Assembly: GCF_900129005.1 (NCBI RefSeq)
Contig: NZ_FQUN01000006.1
Coordinates: 186,001-250,000, forward strand
Length of the DNA stretch: 64,000 bases
DNA from: Leeuwenhoekiella marinoflava DSM 3653
GTDB lineage: Bacteria > Bacteroidota > Bacteroidia > Flavobacteriales > Flavobacteriaceae
Direction: 5' to 3'
A model generated the notes under the pieces. That model had not been told where the DNA came from, searched no databases, and saw nothing but the letters and a program-made list of their open reading frames with translations. The translations under genes were made by a program, and so were the position numbers. Each line of letters begins with the position of its first letter. Position 1 is the first letter of the stretch. Shown piece by piece: positions 61,801 through 64,000 of the stretch.

Positions 61801-62408
61801 ATGATGCTCAAAGTACTAAAAAACCAGTTTGGTTAAAGGGGTTTGAGAAGCTTGAAGAAGAGGTGAAAAATACTTCCGGAAAGGCTTTCGATGTGTATTC
61901 TAAAGAATTTAAAAAAGGTGATTCATTTCATTTTTCAGGAAAAGACATAGATCCGAATACCGCGATGTTTACGCTTGCACATGTTCCGTCTTATAATTTT
62001 GAAACTGAAGATAATTCCCGAACGATTATCAAATTAGAAGCAGAGGAGACAACTACAACGGGTGAAGGAATTGAAAAAGCTTTTTTCAAAAAAAGCGATT
62101 ATATCCAATTTACCAAAGCGACCTCAAACAGCATCACGTTTGAAGTCAATCCCGGCGTTGCGAATAGCTATTTATTGCGCTATCGCTTTATGAATATGAA
62201 TACAAATCCGGTTAACGCACAGTTGACGATTGAGGATGCAAACGGGATTAAAGTCACGAATCAAACAATCGCATTTCCGCCAGCAGGCGAAAAGTGGAAA
62301 ATTTTAAATACTACTTCAGGAGGCTTTATTAACGCCGGAACTTACAAAATCACGCTTCAAGGATCTGATTTAAAAGGACTACGCATTGAATCTTTTGAAT
62401 TTCAATAA
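58875..62408 (+). CDS. Multidomain GH2 beta-glycosidase with malectin and CBM35-like domains, lipoprotein
   Basis: This 1177-residue lipoprotein has C18 in FSCK. Domains in order: GH2 jelly roll (VPHNWDQYYGYRR; WYQKTLEL), an Ig-like domain, a TIM barrel with acid/base E437 (GLQNES) and nucleophile E505 (NGEYGAW), a further beta-sandwich, a malectin-like domain (about 735-895: YFTEPWYGTGGG, RVFDVAIN, LDIWKEVG), an unassigned beta region (about 900-1040) and a C-terminal CBM35/CBM6-like module (about 1048-1177, starting LEAEETTTTGEG). The extra binding modules are unusual for a periplasmic GH2 and suggest it works on larger or surface-bound substrate. Substrate is unknown; a beta-galactoside or beta-uronide is likely. 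It starts 2 nt after the previous stop. Confidence 0.83.
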   Translation: MNNVCSIFCVLSLVLFSCKKESEDTNVRKQITLDSGWNTVMLDSLPKSENEFVRNIETDSSWKSVSVPHNWDQYYGYRRMSHGNLHGTAWYQKTLELDSENKGKQHFLFFEGVGSYATVWVNGIEVGGHKGGRTTFTINITDAIDFDKTNSIVVKAAHPSFIADLPWVCGGCSGEWGFSEGSQPLGIFRPVSLVVTHAIRIEPFGVHIWNAAETAKEKAVLNTTTEIQNYGNSSKAITVVNILRDQEGKQVAKIESELVSFTGSKEIDQQFPEFKNPKLWSPENPYLYELQTQVFQDGKLIDELKTPYGIRWISWPLNRDNDDNRFYLNDAPVFINGTCEYEHEIGKSHSFSDAQIKTRISQIKAAGFNAFREAHQPHNLKYQELLDEEGILFWSQFSAHIWYDTPEFKENFKTLLREWIKERRNNPSVVMWGLQNESTIPKEFAEECTQIIREMDPTTSSQRIVTTCNGGKGTDWNVIQNWSGTYGGDPYNYSEELSEQLLNGEYGAWRTADLHTEGEFDQDGALSEDRFAQLMEIKVREAEAVNDKVAGQFNWLFASHENPGRTQNGEGYREIDKVGPVNYKGLFTIWGEPLDAYYMYRANYVSKGTSPMVYIVSHSWPNRWEKSDIKDGITVYSNCDEVELFNDVNDRSLGKLKNPGRGKHFQFDDVAIQYNVLYAVGYVDGKPVAKDHIVLNTLPQAPGLQSLKEKNTDILKGGSEYHYVYRVNSGGAAYTDSHGNIWSADIHKTNKSNYGSYSWTDDFEQLPVFYASQRRTFDPIKGTIDWELFQKFRYGADKLEYEFEVEDGEYLVELYFTEPWYGTGGGMDCEGWRVFDVAINDKKVLKDLDIWKEVGHDTALKKTVTAISKNGKISISFPRATSGQAIISAIAIASKNKNVETKLSAKPMLHVKANDTLTTSTWLDQNSKQYLDTAIRFTKLPSALYGADYIRFREAVNTDFSGELILDNSATVYVFYDAQSTKKPVWLKGFEKLEEEVKNTSGKAFDVYSKEFKKGDSFHFSGKDIDPNTAMFTLAHVPSYNFETEDNSRTIIKLEAEETTTTGEGIEKAFFKKSDYIQFTKATSNSITFEVNPGVANSYLLRYRFMNMNTNPVNAQLTIEDANGIKVTNQTIAFPPAGEKWKILNTTSGGFINAGTYKITLQGSDLKGLRIESFEFQ

Positions 62409-62414
62409 AACATT

Positions 62415-64000
62415 ATGATTAAGAGCATTTTTTATCGATTCATACTGAGTAGCTTTTGTTTGCTTTTGCTTGTTTCATGCAACACTTCCGAAGCGGAAAA
62501 TCGTATTGTTGAAGATTTTAATTTTGAATGGCAATTTCATTTAGGAGATACTGCTAATGCTCAGAATATTGGTTTTAATACTCAAAGTTGGCGGAGTTTA
62601 AACCTGCCACACGATTGGAGTATTGAAGGATCTTTTAGCGAAGAACATCCAACAAAACCGGAAGGTGGAGCATTACCGGCAGGAATTGGTTGGTATCGTA
62701 AAACGTTTTCTTTACCAAAGGAATGGAAAGACAAGTCTGTCGCTATTGAGTTTGATGGTGTTTACAGAAATAGCGAAGTATGGATTAATGGGGAATACTT
62801 GGGTAAACGTCCTAATGGGTACATTTCATTCGCTTATGAATTAACCAAACATTTAAATTATGGAACTGAAACAAATATAATAGCTGTAAGAGTAGATAAT
62901 TCTGCTCAGCCAAACTCCAGATGGTATACCGGTTCCGGGATCTATAGAAATGTGCGTCTTGTAGCTACCGAAAAATTACATGTTGCGCATTGGGGAACTT
63001 TTGTTAAAACACCACAGGTTTCAAAAGAGCAGGCCGAGGTGGAGTTAGCAGTGAAGCTTCAGAATGATTCAGAAGCTGAGAAAGTCTATCGCGTCATCTC
63101 CCGTATTTTAAATTCAGAACAACAAGAAGTTGCTACAATTACTTCCGAAGAAAGAAGCATTCAAGCTAAAAGTACAGACAGTATTGCTGGCGTTACCAGA
63201 GTTAACCAACCGCAATTATGGAGTATAGAAAATCCACATCTTTATAGCATTGTCACTACAATTTATGAGAATGACAAAGCTGTAGACCAGTATAAAACTC
63301 CTTTAGGAATTCGTTTTTTTGATTTTAAAGCAGAAACCGGGTTTACGCTTAACGGCGTTTCTACAAAAATTTTAGGGGTGTGTTTGCATCATGATAATGG
63401 TGCTTTAGGCGCGGTGGCTAATAGATACGCGATAAAACGCAAGCTTAGCATTCTAAAGGACATGGGTGTAAATGGAATCAGAACTGCTCACAATCCACCT
63501 TCTCTTGAGTTATTGCAATTATGTGATGAAATGGGTTTTATTGTTCAGGATGAAGCCTTTGATGTTTGGAAAAAGAAAAAAGTAGCAGCAGATTATCATA
63601 CCGATTGGGCAGATTGGTATAAAAAAGATTTACAGGATTTAGTTAAGCGCGACCGCAACCATCCTTCGGTATTTATGTGGAGTATAGGTAATGAGATCAG
63701 AGAGCAGTTTGACAGTACCGGTATTGCTATAACAAAAGAGCTTGTGGGGCTTGTGAAAGAGCTTGATAAAACCAGACCGGTAACCTGTGCGTTGACTGAA
63801 AATATTCCTGAGAAAAATTTTATTTACCAGTCTGGCGCTTTAGACCTATTAGGTTTTAACTACAAACACGAAGATTATAAATCATTTCCCAATCGTTTTA
63901 AAGGTGAAAAAATCATCGCGTCAGAGACTATGTCTGCTCTAGCTACACGAGGTCATTATGATCTTCCGGCAGCTGAGGTAAAAAGATGGCCACCGGCACA
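62415..64000 (+). CDS. GH2 beta-galactosidase-like lipoprotein, 3' end cut by window
   Basis: The frame opens at ATG 62415 and stays open to the right edge, so 528 residues are visible and the C-terminus is missing. It has a lipobox LVSC with C22. The jelly roll has the classic GH2 strings LNLPHDWSIEG, GIGWYRKTFSLP, EFDGVYRNSEVWINGEYLGKRPNG and NSRWYTGSGIYRNV. The barrel shows HNPPS, the acid/base E427 in WSIGNE and the probable nucleophile E504 in IIASETMS. This branch includes many Bacteroidota beta-galactosidases. It is the fourth GH2 in the window and belongs to a different branch from the LacZ-type one. It follows the previous stop by 6 nt. Confidence 0.9.
   Translation, partial: MIKSIFYRFILSSFCLLLLVSCNTSEAENRIVEDFNFEWQFHLGDTANAQNIGFNTQSWRSLNLPHDWSIEGSFSEEHPTKPEGGALPAGIGWYRKTFSLPKEWKDKSVAIEFDGVYRNSEVWINGEYLGKRPNGYISFAYELTKHLNYGTETNIIAVRVDNSAQPNSRWYTGSGIYRNVRLVATEKLHVAHWGTFVKTPQVSKEQAEVELAVKLQNDSEAEKVYRVISRILNSEQQEVATITSEERSIQAKSTDSIAGVTRVNQPQLWSIENPHLYSIVTTIYENDKAVDQYKTPLGIRFFDFKAETGFTLNGVSTKILGVCLHHDNGALGAVANRYAIKRKLSILKDMGVNGIRTAHNPPSLELLQLCDEMGFIVQDEAFDVWKKKKVAADYHTDWADWYKKDLQDLVKRDRNHPSVFMWSIGNEIREQFDSTGIAITKELVGLVKELDKTRPVTCALTENIPEKNFIYQSGALDLLGFNYKHEDYKSFPNRFKGEKIIASETMSALATRGHYDLPAAEVKRWPPA

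Overview
The window looks like the inside of one very large polysaccharide-utilisation locus (PUL) from a marine-type Bacteroidota (Flavobacteriia-like). The signs are low GC, weak Shine-Dalgarno signals, a SusC/SusD pair, many lipoproteins with signal peptides, and almost nothing but carbohydrate-active enzymes. All 31 genes are on the + strand. Gaps are tiny or negative, and no gene-free stretch exceeds 300 bases; the longest, 26146-26327, lies upstream of susC. I see no tRNA, rRNA, insertion sequence, CRISPR array or transcriptional regulator. Both window ends cut through genes, so the locus continues on each side.

Layout. (1) 1-4982: a GH31 alpha-xylosidase-like enzyme cut at its 5' end, a PhyH-type Fe(II)/2-oxoglutarate dioxygenase, a sodium:solute symporter and a xylose-isomerase-like TIM barrel. 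The dioxygenase and the isomerase lack signal peptides, so this is an import and cytoplasmic-processing module. (2) 4984-26145: exported enzymes: GH78, two GH2, a GH43-like propeller, GH106, an SGNH acetylesterase, a DUF5703 protein, a PL1 pectate lyase and GH127. (3) 26146-33500: a leader with possible operator repeats, SusC, SusD, a second PL1 lyase, then a strong intrinsic terminator. (4) 33519-64000: DUF3826, a beta-helix/TIM two-module protein, GH140 apiosidase, GH28, a GH43-like enzyme, a sialidase-fold propeller, GH78, an STN-esterase, GH95, an MGH1-like enzyme, GH78, a sialidase-isomerase fusion, an alpha-uronidase-like enzyme, a multidomain GH2, and a GH2 cut by the window end.

Function (inference from established family roles). 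PL1, GH28 and the esterases open a homogalacturonan backbone. GH140 (apiose), GH106 and GH78 (L-rhamnose), GH127 (L-arabinofuranose or aceric acid), GH95 with a Thr in its active-site motif (L-galactose), GH31 (alpha-xylose) and two sialidase-fold proteins (Kdo/Dha-like sugars) together resemble the toolkit for rhamnogalacturonan II (RG-II), the most complex pectin. SusC/D would bind and import oligosaccharides, periplasmic exo-enzymes would strip the side chains, and the module at the left edge would take up and process unusual monosaccharides. The cytoplasmic dioxygenase beside the alpha-xylosidase is the most intriguing piece, because RG-II contains 2-O-methyl-xylose and 2-O-methyl-fucose that must be demethylated before catabolism. 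The other standouts are the sialidase-isomerase fusion and the beta-helix/TIM fusion.

Limits: family calls come from motifs I could read by eye, and no alignment or database search was run. Substrate assignments are inferences.
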